NCBI GenBank assembly: GCA_050260515.1
Contig: JBLNCI010000016.1
Span: forward strand, 1-64,000
Origin: DATJIG01 sp050260515
GTDB lineage: Bacteria; Pseudomonadota; Alphaproteobacteria; SMXQ01
DNA length: 64,000 nt
Direction of reading: 5' to 3'
Shown: positions 7,978-15,440 of the stretch, piece after piece
Numbering within the stretch: the stretch's first letter is position 1
Layout of the letters: each line of letters opens with the position of its first letter
Notes under the pieces: model-generated
Told to the model about the DNA's origin: nothing
Seen by the model: only the letters and a program-made list of their open reading frames with translations
Database searches by the model: none
Translations under genes and position numbers: made by a program

Positions 7978-8727
7978 TTAGATTGGCTTCTTTAATGCTG
8001 GGCCATCGGCTTGCGGTAGAAGGTCCGCTTCGCATTTGCGACCACCTGCCATCACGTCGATCTTGTAAACGTCACCCGGCCAACGCGCCCACAGCGAGTA
8101 GACGCACACGGGCGGCACGGGCCACCCTGGAACAAAGCCAAACTGGCGAATACGTGGGTCATCGGTAAATGCTTCCCCATCAGCAAGGGCGCGATACACC
8201 ACCCGCTGGCGCATGTTGAGATGCGGTCTTATTTTCCCAGTCTTTACTTCTATTAGGTACAGAAGCCCGTCGGGCCCACGCACAAACAGGTCCGGAGTGG
8301 CGCTCCACATCCCGTACCGCAACGATGTAAACTTCATTTCTTTCGCGACATCTGCGCCCGCGGCTGCCAGCCCATTTGCAAGGTCGTCGACAATGGCGTC
8401 GTGGAACGCATTGTTGGACTGAGCGTTCTCGACGTCCTCTCGGAGGCCCGAGCTCGGCGGTGGCGATCCGCGCATCGCAACAAGTTGGGTGCGATCATAA
8501 GCCGATACCGGAACTTCCTTCCCATCGACCGTCCGCGTGTAGGCGCGGACGTGAACGGTACCCGGTGACGTATCGGTTTCGGGCGCCAATTCCGGATAGG
8601 CGCCCGCGAAAGCGCGCTGCGATTCCGCGAACACCTGGGGGTGCTCCGGATCCTTCTTGTTCCAATATCGCGGGTCGCGCATCAGCCTCGCGATTTTCGC
8701 TAGATGACCTTCTCTTGTCGTCGCCAT
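7978..8727 (-). CDS. PD-(D/E)XK-type nuclease, putative toxin of a toxin-immunity pair
   Basis: A 249-residue protein with no signal peptide or membrane segment. Residues 1-50 contain LMRDPRYWNKKDPE, resembling segments of phage head proteins. Residues 58-79 hold VRAYTRTVDGKEVPVSAYDR, a linker-like motif common in phage and polymorphic-toxin proteins. The C-terminal half has a nuclease core: Glu130, Pro145-Asp146, Glu160-Val-Lys162 and a trailing Gln174 in NMRQRVVY, matching the E/PD/ExK/Q order of PD-(D/E)XK enzymes. Start ATG has GGGAGGAG upstream. The downstream gene is an immunity-like protein and the pair is lower in GC than its surroundings. Toxic activity is inferred. Confidence 0.7.
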   Translation of the reverse strand: MATTREGHLAKIARLMRDPRYWNKKDPEHPQVFAESQRAFAGAYPELAPETDTSPGTVHVRAYTRTVDGKEVPVSAYDRTQLVAMRGSPPPSSGLREDVENAQSNNAFHDAIVDDLANGLAAAGADVAKEMKFTSLRYGMWSATPDLFVRGPDGLLYLIEVKTGKIRPHLNMRQRVVYRALADGEAFTDDPRIRQFGFVPGWPVPPVCVYSLWARWPGDVYKIDVMAGGRKCEADLLPQADGPALKKPI

Positions 8728-8887
8728 GGTTCTCCTCCCAATGGAGACACCATGGTGCCGACGCGCCGCCCGCTTCGTAAGGTGGGTGTGGAGAAATCGG
8801 GCGGGGGCTGTGCAAAGTCCGGCGGCGGAATCGCGCGGCCTCACACCGCGCCGGTGAGTCGTTCGGCTCTCGTCAACGTCGGCATCC

Positions 8888-9340
8888 CTACGCCCTCGCC
8901 GCCGCCGGCGGCACCAGCGCGGCGACCCGCGCCGTGAAGTCCACCGGCAGCCCGAGGAACGCGAGTGCCGGCTCGAGGTCGGCGAAGATCTCGAAATCGA
9001 GCCGGGGCTCCGGGTCGGCTTCGCACAGCGCGTTCCACAGCGGCATGATGAACCTCGCCTCCAGCGCCGTGTCGACCACGGCGGCACTCCGGCCACGCGT
9101 GAGCCCGAGCCGCCGATAGGCATCCTTGATGCCGCGCCGGATGTTGTTGAGCGCCGTCGTGTCGAGCACCGACAGGTCGACGCCGCGGCGGAAGATGACC
9201 AGCTCGCGGTATTCGCCCTCGCCGGTGACCGCGTCGGCGAGCGCCGCGACCGCGGCGTGAATCTCGGATTCGGTCACGTCGCGGAAGTAGCAGGTGACGA
9301 ACAGCTTGTGCTCGTTGTCGACCGCATAGTTCACCGCCAT
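8888..9340 (-). other. C-terminal 150-residue domain, possibly a separate gene
   Basis: If the upstream receptor terminates normally, this would be its own gene, starting at the ATG at 9340 with AAGGTG upstream. It has no signal peptide. The layout of alternating strands and helices (HKLFVTCYFRDVTESEIHAAVAAL, ELVIFRRGVDLSVLDTTALNNI, SAAVVDTALEARF) recalls STAS/SpoIIAA-like domains. I do not recognise a specific family. A cytoplasmic fold fused to a periplasmic receptor would be topologically odd, which favours two separate genes. Confidence 0.5.
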
Positions 9341-10468
9341 CGCAGCACCTTCGCGATTGCCTTGCCGTTCCGGCGCCCGGGCACGCGCACGCCCGCGGCG
9401 CCCCTCAGTCCCCCTCACCCTCTTCACCGTCGCGATGACGTCGGGCGACGAGCGGTAGAGACGATCGAGGATCGCCTGCACCGCCGGCCCGTCGATCGGG
9501 TCGACCTCGACGCCGGTGCGCTCGGCGTCGGCGAGGAACTCCTTGTCCTTCATCGTCGCGTCGAACGCCGCGCGCAGCGCCTTGAGGCGGTCGGCCGGCA
9601 GCTCGGGCGGGCCGCCCACGGGGCGCGCCATCTCCTGGTCGGCGAACACCAGCTCGAATGCCTGGCGCGTCGCGTCGTCCTTCGCGTAGCTCATGACCGA
9701 CGGCACGTCGGCGAGCTCGGGCGTGCCGGTGAGCGAGAGCTGCACCATCACCGTCACGCGCCGGTTGTCGAGCCAGTCTTTCCGCGCCGACTTCAGGCTG
9801 CCCCAACTGAACGAGCAGTAGCCGTGCAGCTCGCCGCGCTCCATGGCGATGCCGACCGCGCCCGAGTCGGGATAACCCGGCACCACCTTGAAGCGGGTGC
9901 CGATCATCGCGTTCATGATCTGCGGAAAGAGATACGACGGCGACACCGTGCCGGTGGCGCCGACCAGCATCTCGCGCGCCTTGACGTCGTCGATGCGCGC
10001 GAATCCGGTGCCCTGCCACGACAGGCAGGTCGCGACCTCGCGGCTGATCGAGCCGATCCAGGTGAACCTGCGGCCGTCGTAGCGGGCGTTGGCGTTGCCG
10101 AACAAGGGCTCGATCAGGAGCCCGCGGGCCGGCGCGCCGATCGTCGAGCCGTCGCGGGGCGCCACGTTGTAGAGGTGATTGGTCATGGCGAGGCTCGCCG
10201 CACCCGGCATGTTCTGGATCACGACCGTCGGCTGCCCCGGCACGTAGCGGGCGATGTGCCGCCCGAGCACGCGGGCGTAGACGTCGTAGCCGGTGCCCGG
10301 CCCGTAGCCGACGAGGATGCGCAGGCTCTGGCCGCGATAGAACTGCTCGACGGCCGCATCGGCTTTCACCGATTGCGCCGGCGCGGAGCGCGCCCCGCCC
10401 AGTTCCACGCCCAGTGCCACGCACGCGACGCCAACCAGCGCCGCCGCGCGGCTCCAACGTCCCACCAT
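8888..10468 (-). CDS. Bug-type periplasmic solute receptor continuing in frame into a STAS-like domain
   Basis: The first ~350 residues are a tripartite tricarboxylate transporter receptor (Bug/TctC family): signal peptide, then FYRGQSLRILVGYGPGTGYDVYARVLGRH and the AFDATMKDKEFLADAE helix near the end. The start at 10468 has GGAGG six bases upstream. The frame then runs without a stop through a basic linker (GRRGRARARAPERQ) into a 150-residue cytoplasmic-looking domain starting MAVNYAVDNEHK. A G5 run at the junction is notable: one additional G would give a stop three codons later. So this is either a real fusion or two genes joined by an indel. No TctA/TctB membrane components are in the window. 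Confidence 0.75.
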   Translation of the reverse strand: MVGRWSRAAALVGVACVALGVELGGARSAPAQSVKADAAVEQFYRGQSLRILVGYGPGTGYDVYARVLGRHIARYVPGQPTVVIQNMPGAASLAMTNHLYNVAPRDGSTIGAPARGLLIEPLFGNANARYDGRRFTWIGSISREVATCLSWQGTGFARIDDVKAREMLVGATGTVSPSYLFPQIMNAMIGTRFKVVPGYPDSGAVGIAMERGELHGYCSFSWGSLKSARKDWLDNRRVTVMVQLSLTGTPELADVPSVMSYAKDDATRQAFELVFADQEMARPVGGPPELPADRLKALRAAFDATMKDKEFLADAERTGVEVDPIDGPAVQAILDRLYRSSPDVIATVKRVRGTEGRRGRARARAPERQGNREGAAMAVNYAVDNEHKLFVTCYFRDVTESEIHAAVAALADAVTGEGEYRELVIFRRGVDLSVLDTTALNNIRRGIKDAYRRLGLTRGRSAAVVDTALEARFIMPLWNALCEADPEPRLDFEIFADLEPALAFLGLPVDFTARVAALVPPAAARA

Positions 10469-10764
10469 CGCCTGCCTCCGAGCTTTTGCCCAAGCTCTTG
10501 CCTGTTGCGACGAGCGTAGCGCGGTCCGCCGCGGCGCGCCTGTTTCACTTTTCGCACGCCCCGCGACGGGTCCGGTCACGCGCTTAGCGGTTGCGGGTCC
10601 CGGCGGGCGAGCCGATACTTTTTGCGGCTTTACGTGCAGGGCTTCACGGGCGCGGACCACAACAACAACCGCCGCCCCGCCAGTTGTTCGAGACACACGC
10701 GCGCGACCGGGCACCGCGAACATCGGGGTCCGCGGACATCGGGCGCTTTCGACGGGAGACATCC
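10469..10764. other. Divergent intergenic region between receptor and amidohydrolase genes
   Basis: About 296 bp separate the minus-strand receptor and the plus-strand amidohydrolase. It should hold both promoters. I see no convincing -10/-35 pair, operator palindrome or small gene in it. Confidence 0.4.
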
Positions 10765-11991
10765 ATGGAACTGCCCTCCTCCAGCGACATCCATCGCCTG
10801 ACGGTGCAGGAGTTCGACACCTCGAAGCTGCTCGCCCACGCGGCGCAGCAGGCGCGCCAGCGCAAGTACAACGAGTTCATGATCGTCGACTGCGACTCGC
10901 ACCACTACGAGACAGATCATCTCAGCGAGATCTACGAGTACATCGACGAACCCGTGATCCGGCAGCTCGCCAAGACGTTCCACAAGACGATGGGCCTGCC
11001 GATGTTCCCGCAGCGCACCAACGACCAGGACATGGGCGGGCGCATCACCCGCGCGCCGGCGCGCCGGCTGGAGAAGTCGTCGTTCAAGGACGGCCGCCGC
11101 GACGTCGAGCTCACGATCCGCTGGATGGACGCGATGGGCGTCGACTACACCTGCCTGTTCCCGACGCCGATGCTGTCCTTGGGCCTGCACCCGCAGGTCG
11201 AGATGGAGATCGCGCTGTCGAAGGCCTACAACCGCTGGCTGTGCGACCGCATGCTCGCCAACGAGCCGCGCATCAAGTCGCTGCTCTACCTCCCGTTCAA
11301 CGATCCCGACGAGTGCTACGCCGCGGTGAAGGAGTTCGGCGACCGCAAGGGCGTGGTCGGCTTCCTCGTCACCGGCGTCCGCTACAACGCGGTGCACGAG
11401 AACGACTACATGAAGACGTACGCGCTCTTGGAGGAGATGGGCAAGCCGCTCGCGTTCCACGCCGCCTACAACTGGCACAACAAGTACATGGAGCAGATGA
11501 ACCGCTTCATCTCGGTCCATGCGCTGGGCTTCCCGTACTACAACATGCTCCACATGACGAACTGGATCGTCAACGGGATCCCGGAGCGCTTCCCGAAGCT
11601 CCGGACGATCTGGATCGAGGGCGGGCTCGCGTGGATTCCGTTCCTCATGCAGCGCCTCGACAACGAGTACATGATGCGGCCGTCGGAGTGCCCGCTCCTG
11701 AAGCGGCTGCCGAGCGAGTACATCGCCGAGCAGTACTTCTCGACCCAGCCGATGGAGCTGGTGCGCAACCGCAAGATGCTGGAGGCGACGTTCGAGTACA
11801 TCCACGCCGACACCCAGCTCATGTTCGCGACCGACTACCCGCACTGGGACTTCGACCTGCCGAACACGGTCTACGACATCCCGTTCCTGTCGGAGGAGGC
11901 CAAGCGCAACATCCTCGGCGGCAACGCCGCGCGGCTGTTCGGCCTCACGCCGTGGAAGTACGAGAACGGCAAGCCGGTGTTCGCGGGCTAA
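10765..11991 (+). CDS. Amidohydrolase-2 family metal-dependent hydrolase/decarboxylase
   Basis: A 408-residue TIM-barrel enzyme of the PF04909 (ACMSD-like) superfamily. The N-terminal metal motif is VDCDSHHYE, a barrel His is in LAFHAAYNW, and the conserved C-terminal Asp is in FATDYPHWDFDLP. The chain ends with the family hallmark LSEEAKRNILGGNAARLFGL. Such proteins hydrolyse or decarboxylate cyclic or aromatic acids. The ATG at 10765 has GGGAG upstream. It is followed by a paralogue at 12145; the two share N-terminal layout and closing motifs and are evidently an old tandem duplication. Substrate unknown. Confidence 0.87.
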   Translation: MELPSSSDIHRLTVQEFDTSKLLAHAAQQARQRKYNEFMIVDCDSHHYETDHLSEIYEYIDEPVIRQLAKTFHKTMGLPMFPQRTNDQDMGGRITRAPARRLEKSSFKDGRRDVELTIRWMDAMGVDYTCLFPTPMLSLGLHPQVEMEIALSKAYNRWLCDRMLANEPRIKSLLYLPFNDPDECYAAVKEFGDRKGVVGFLVTGVRYNAVHENDYMKTYALLEEMGKPLAFHAAYNWHNKYMEQMNRFISVHALGFPYYNMLHMTNWIVNGIPERFPKLRTIWIEGGLAWIPFLMQRLDNEYMMRPSECPLLKRLPSEYIAEQYFSTQPMELVRNRKMLEATFEYIHADTQLMFATDYPHWDFDLPNTVYDIPFLSEEAKRNILGGNAARLFGLTPWKYENGKPVFAG

Positions 11992-12020
11992 GGGCGTGCG
12001 CGGGCCGAGCGTGTCGAAAA

Positions 12021-12110
12021 TTGTCGTCATGCCTGCGAAAGCGGGCATCCAGGGCAGCCGCGCTCAGGTTGGTGGCTCTGGACCCCCGCTTCCGCGGGGG
12101 TGACGAACAA
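12021..12110. repeat. Palindromic intergenic repeat element, copy 1
   Basis: A 90-bp element between the two amidohydrolase genes. It begins TTGTCGTCATGCC and ends GGGTGACGAACAA, imperfect inverted termini. Inside are two hairpins: GCCTGC-GAAA-GCGGGC (12031-12046) and CCCCCGC-TTCC-GCGGGGG (12083-12100). The CGTCATGCC...GTGACG form is the same type as the element at 14221 and as the REP-like intergenic palindromes scattered in many alphaproteobacterial genomes. It is too close to both genes to be coding. Confidence 0.75.
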
Positions 12111-12144
12111 AGAAAAACAGGGGCTCCTGGTCAGGGAGAGCGTC

Positions 12145-13332
12145 ATGGAATTTCCGTCGAGCGGCACGCGCGCGCTGACGATCGAGGAGTTCGACACCAC
12201 GCGCCACCTCGCCCACGCGGCGAAGCAGGCGCGCGAGCGCGGCCTCGACAAGATCACGGTGGTCGACGCCGACATCCACCACGACGAGACCGGCAGCTTC
12301 CGCGACATCGTCGGCCACATCGACTCGACGGTCGAGCGCCAGCTCGCCCGCTCCGGCACCAACGAAGGCCGCCGGCCGCTGATCCCGCGCAACATCGGCT
12401 ACGAGGACGCGGGCGGCCGCATGCAGCGCTTCGCCGCGCGCAAGCTCGAGAAGACTCCGGCCAACGTGCATCGCGACATCACGCTGACGCGGCGCACGAT
12501 GGAGGCGATGGGCGCCAAGTTCGCCGTGCTCTACCCGACGACGTCGATGCGCCTCGCGGTGCAGCCGAAGCGCGACTGGGAGTACTGGCTGACGCTCGCC
12601 TACAACCGCTGGGTCGCGAACGAGCTCCTGGCGCAGGAGCCGAACATTCGCGGCATGCTGTATCTGCCGCTGCACCATCACGCGGAATGCCTCGAGATGA
12701 TCGAGCAGTTGGGCTCGAAGCCGGGCGTCGCCGGCTGCGTGATCGCGGCGCCGCGCTACGAGCGCATCTTCTCCAAAGGGATGATCCGCATCTTCTCGGC
12801 GATGGAGGAGCGCGGGCTGGTGCTGGCGTTCCACGGCATGGCCAACTGGGGCGAGCCGTCGCTCGCGCCGATGAACTCGTGGGCCGCGGTGCAGGCGGTT
12901 GGCGCGCCGCACTCGAACATGGTCCATCTGACCAACTGGCTCGTGAACGGCATGCCCGAGCGGTTCCCCAAGCTCAAGGTGCTGTGGCTCGAGTCGGGCG
13001 TGGCGTGGGCGCATTACCTGATGCAGCGGCTCGACGCGATGTACATGGCGCGGGTCTCCGAAGCGCCGCTCCTGAAGGAGAAGCCGAGCCACTACATGAA
13101 GCGGATGTTCTACTGCTCGCAGCCGCTGGAATCGCCCGACGACCCGCAGGCGCTCGAGGTCGCGTTCCGCGCGATCGACGCCGACACCCAGCTCGTGTGG
13201 GGCTCGAACTTCCCCGCCCACAACTTCGACGTGCCGGCGACGATCTGGGACCTGCCGTTTCTCAGCGAGCAGGCCAAGGCGAACATCCTCGGCGGCACCG
13301 CGCTCAAGCTGTTCAACATAGACGCAAAGTGA
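12145..13332 (+). CDS. Amidohydrolase-2 family paralogue with altered metal site
   Basis: A 395-residue paralogue of the preceding gene, sharing the opening (EEFDTTRHLAHAAKQARER against QEFDTSKLLAHAAQQARQR) and the closing LSEQAKANILGGTALKLF. The N-terminal metal motif is kept as VDADIHHDE and the barrel His as LAFHGMANW. However, the C-terminal FATDYPHWD of the first copy is WGSNFPAHNFD here, replacing the conserved Asp by Asn. It may therefore be catalytically changed or a partner subunit of the first copy. The ATG at 12145 is preceded by AGGGAGAG. An isomerase-like gene follows after 14 bp, so the two are probably cotranscribed. Confidence 0.85.
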   Translation: MEFPSSGTRALTIEEFDTTRHLAHAAKQARERGLDKITVVDADIHHDETGSFRDIVGHIDSTVERQLARSGTNEGRRPLIPRNIGYEDAGGRMQRFAARKLEKTPANVHRDITLTRRTMEAMGAKFAVLYPTTSMRLAVQPKRDWEYWLTLAYNRWVANELLAQEPNIRGMLYLPLHHHAECLEMIEQLGSKPGVAGCVIAAPRYERIFSKGMIRIFSAMEERGLVLAFHGMANWGEPSLAPMNSWAAVQAVGAPHSNMVHLTNWLVNGMPERFPKLKVLWLESGVAWAHYLMQRLDAMYMARVSEAPLLKEKPSHYMKRMFYCSQPLESPDDPQALEVAFRAIDADTQLVWGSNFPAHNFDVPATIWDLPFLSEQAKANILGGTALKLFNIDAK

Positions 13333-13346
13333 GGGGAAGCCCGCTG

Positions 13347-14177
13347 ATGACCAAAGGTGGGATGAGCGCCCCAAGTGGAACAAGCCCGCTCGACCGCGCC
13401 GGTCTCGAACATGCGGTCATGTCGCGCTGCCACGCCGCCGAGACGAAGGCCCGCATCGGTCTCATCATCCCGTCGTCGAACCGGATGACCGAGCCGCAGT
13501 TCCACCGCTTCGCGCCGGCGGGCGTCGCGATCCATGTCGCCCGCGCCCAGATGACCGGGCGCCACAAGAAGCCGATCGCCCAATTGCTCGACGAGGTCGG
13601 CCGCTCGGCGTCGGCGCTCGGCGACGCCAGGTGCAACCCGGTCGTGTTCCACTGCACCGGCACGGCGATGGCCGAGGGACCGGAGGGCGAGGCCGCGCTG
13701 GTCGCCCGCGTCGCCCAGGAGAGCGGGGCCCAGTGCTTCTCGACCGCCCAGGCGATCGTCGAGGCGCTGCGCGCCCTCGGGCTCAAGCGCGTCGTGCTGT
13801 TCAGCCCCTATCCGCAGGCGACCAACGACCACGAGCGCGACTTCCTCGCCGCCCACGGCATCACCGTCGTGCGGGACGTGGCGCTCGACGTGGGTGCGAG
13901 CGACGACTACATCCGCGTGCCGGTCACGAAGTGGATCGAGCTCGCCCGCGAGCACGCCCGAAAATCCGACTTCGACGGCTTCTTCCTGTCCTGCACCAAC
14001 ACCACGCAGATCGAGGCGATCGCCGCCATCGAGCGCGACACCGGCAAGCCCGCGGTCAACTCCAATCAGGCGGTGCTGTGGGCCTGTCTCCGTCGCCTCG
14101 CGCCGACGCTGGGCGAGGTCGCGGTCGATCCGGCGCTCGGGCGATTGTTGCGGGAGCCGGTGACGGCGGTGGCGTAA
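13347..14177 (+). CDS. Maleate isomerase / arylmalonate decarboxylase family protein
   Basis: A 276-residue Asp/Glu racemase-superfamily protein. It opens with RIGLIIPSSNRMTEPQFHR, and carries the two cysteine motifs used by maleate cis-trans isomerases and arylmalonate decarboxylases: one in VVFHCTGTAM and one in FFLSCTNTTQIE. Such enzymes act on C4 dicarboxylates or malonate derivatives without cofactor. AGGGGAA lies upstream of the ATG at 13347; an ATG at 13419 (MSRCHAAETK) is an alternative start. Its position between an amidohydrolase and a Bug-type receptor suggests a dicarboxylate intermediate in the same pathway. Confidence 0.82.
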   Translation: MTKGGMSAPSGTSPLDRAGLEHAVMSRCHAAETKARIGLIIPSSNRMTEPQFHRFAPAGVAIHVARAQMTGRHKKPIAQLLDEVGRSASALGDARCNPVVFHCTGTAMAEGPEGEAALVARVAQESGAQCFSTAQAIVEALRALGLKRVVLFSPYPQATNDHERDFLAAHGITVVRDVALDVGASDDYIRVPVTKWIELAREHARKSDFDGFFLSCTNTTQIEAIAAIERDTGKPAVNSNQAVLWACLRRLAPTLGEVAVDPALGRLLREPVTAVA

Positions 14178-14220
14178 CTTCGTCTCGCCGTGCCCGCCCA
14201 CAGGCGAGAATTCAGTTTTA

Positions 14221-14366
14221 TTCGTCATGCCCGGCGTACGGACCGGTTGCACCCGGTCCGATTTTTAAAGAGAGCCGCCCCGTGGGCGGCGGGGCAGGCA
14301 TCCACGTGTTGTTTTGAAAGCGAAAAAGAACGTGGATCACCGGGACAAGCCCGGTGATGACGAAAA
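14221..14366. repeat. Palindromic intergenic repeat element, copy 2, with four hairpins
   Basis: The element starts TTCGTCATGCCCGG and ends CCGGTGATGACGAA, near-perfect inverted termini. Between them lie four perfect stems: 14239-14260 (8 bp), 14274-14290 (GCCGCCC/GGGCGGC), 14300-14337 (ATCCACGT/ACGTGGAT) and 14338-14356 (CACCGGG/CCCGGTG). It is the same general class as the element at 12021. Together the two bracket the amidohydrolase-2 and isomerase genes. Confidence 0.8.
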
Positions 14367-14386
14367 AAGCATAACGGGAGGCCACG

Positions 14387-15433
14387 GTGAACATGTGGGG
14401 AGCGCGTAATGCGTTGATTGCAGCGGCCGCCATGAGTGCGGTGACTGCGGCCGCAGCACACGCCCAATCCGTCGATGCCTTCTACAAATCGACCCAGGTG
14501 CAGTTGCTGGTCGGCCACGACGCGGGCGGCGGCTACGACGCCTACACCCGCGTGCTCGCCAAGCACATGCAGAAGCGCATCCCCGGCAACCCGTCGATCG
14601 TCGTGAAGAACGTGCTCGGCGCCGGCGGCCTCAAGATGATCGATTTCCTCTATCACGTGGCGCCGCGCGACGGCTCGATCTTCGGTATCTCCGACCGCGG
14701 CTACATCATCGAGCCGATGCTCGGCAACAAGGCGGCGCAGTTCGACCCCACCAAGATGAGCGCGCTCGGTTCGATCGGCCGCCAGACCCCGACCTGCGCG
14801 GTGTGGCACCAGGCCAAGGCGCAGACGCTCAAGGACGCGCTCGCCACCGAGATCCTGATCGGCGGCACCGGCCCGTCGGCGACGACGATCTATCCGGCGA
14901 TCCTCAACTCGGTGGTGCACACGAACTTCAAGATCATCCCCGGCTACAAGGGGTCGGGCGAGATCATGCTGGCGATCGAGAAGGGCGAGGTCGAGGGCGT
15001 GTGCCTGTCGTGGGACACGCTCAAGACCATCAAGCCGGACTGGCTCGGCGACGGACGCCTGAAGCCGATCGTGCAGATGGCGATCGAGCGCAATCCCGAG
15101 ATCAGGGACGTGCCGACGGCGTCGGAGTTCGCGCCTTCTGACGAGGATCGCCAGATGCTCGCGTTCTACTTCGGCCCCAACGACATCGGCCGGCCGTACA
15201 TGGGCCCGCCCGACCTGCCGAACGACCGGCTGACGGCGATGCGCCGCGCCTTCGACGCGACGATGAAGGATCCCGACTACCTCGCCGAAGCCAAGGCGAT
15301 GAAAATGGACGTCGATCCGATGACCGGCGAGGACATGGAGGCGCTGATCCGGAAGATCTACGCGACTCCGCCCAGGCTCGTCGATCGCGTCAAGCTGGCG
15401 CTGGAGCAGTTCCGCGACCGCAACGCACAATAG
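14387..15433 (+). CDS. Bug-type tripartite tricarboxylate transporter receptor
   Basis: A 348-residue periplasmic binding protein. The signal peptide ends AAAAHAQS; the mature protein shows QLLVGHDAGGGYDAYTRVLAKHM, IIPGYKGSGEIMLAIEKGE and AFDATMKDPDYLAEAKAM, the pattern of the Bug/TctC family that binds carboxylates for TctAB-type uptake. GTG at 14387 is the start, with GGGAGG six bases upstream; the ATG two codons later is too far from it. It resembles the receptor encoded at 8888-10468, so this locus has two, but no membrane subunits are nearby. Confidence 0.9.
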   Translation: MNMWGARNALIAAAAMSAVTAAAAHAQSVDAFYKSTQVQLLVGHDAGGGYDAYTRVLAKHMQKRIPGNPSIVVKNVLGAGGLKMIDFLYHVAPRDGSIFGISDRGYIIEPMLGNKAAQFDPTKMSALGSIGRQTPTCAVWHQAKAQTLKDALATEILIGGTGPSATTIYPAILNSVVHTNFKIIPGYKGSGEIMLAIEKGEVEGVCLSWDTLKTIKPDWLGDGRLKPIVQMAIERNPEIRDVPTASEFAPSDEDRQMLAFYFGPNDIGRPYMGPPDLPNDRLTAMRRAFDATMKDPDYLAEAKAMKMDVDPMTGEDMEALIRKIYATPPRLVDRVKLALEQFRDRNAQ

Positions 15434-15440
15434 GATGTAA

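Noticed and set aside
10765..11991. Upstream extension of the first amidohydrolase to 10591
   Set aside because: The added residues are Arg/Pro-rich and unrelated to the family; GGGAG and homology both point to 10765.
11241..13346. Long plus-strand open frame ahead of the isomerase gene
   Set aside because: It is a frame-shifted, low-complexity reading of both amidohydrolase genes; conserved sequence begins only at 13347.
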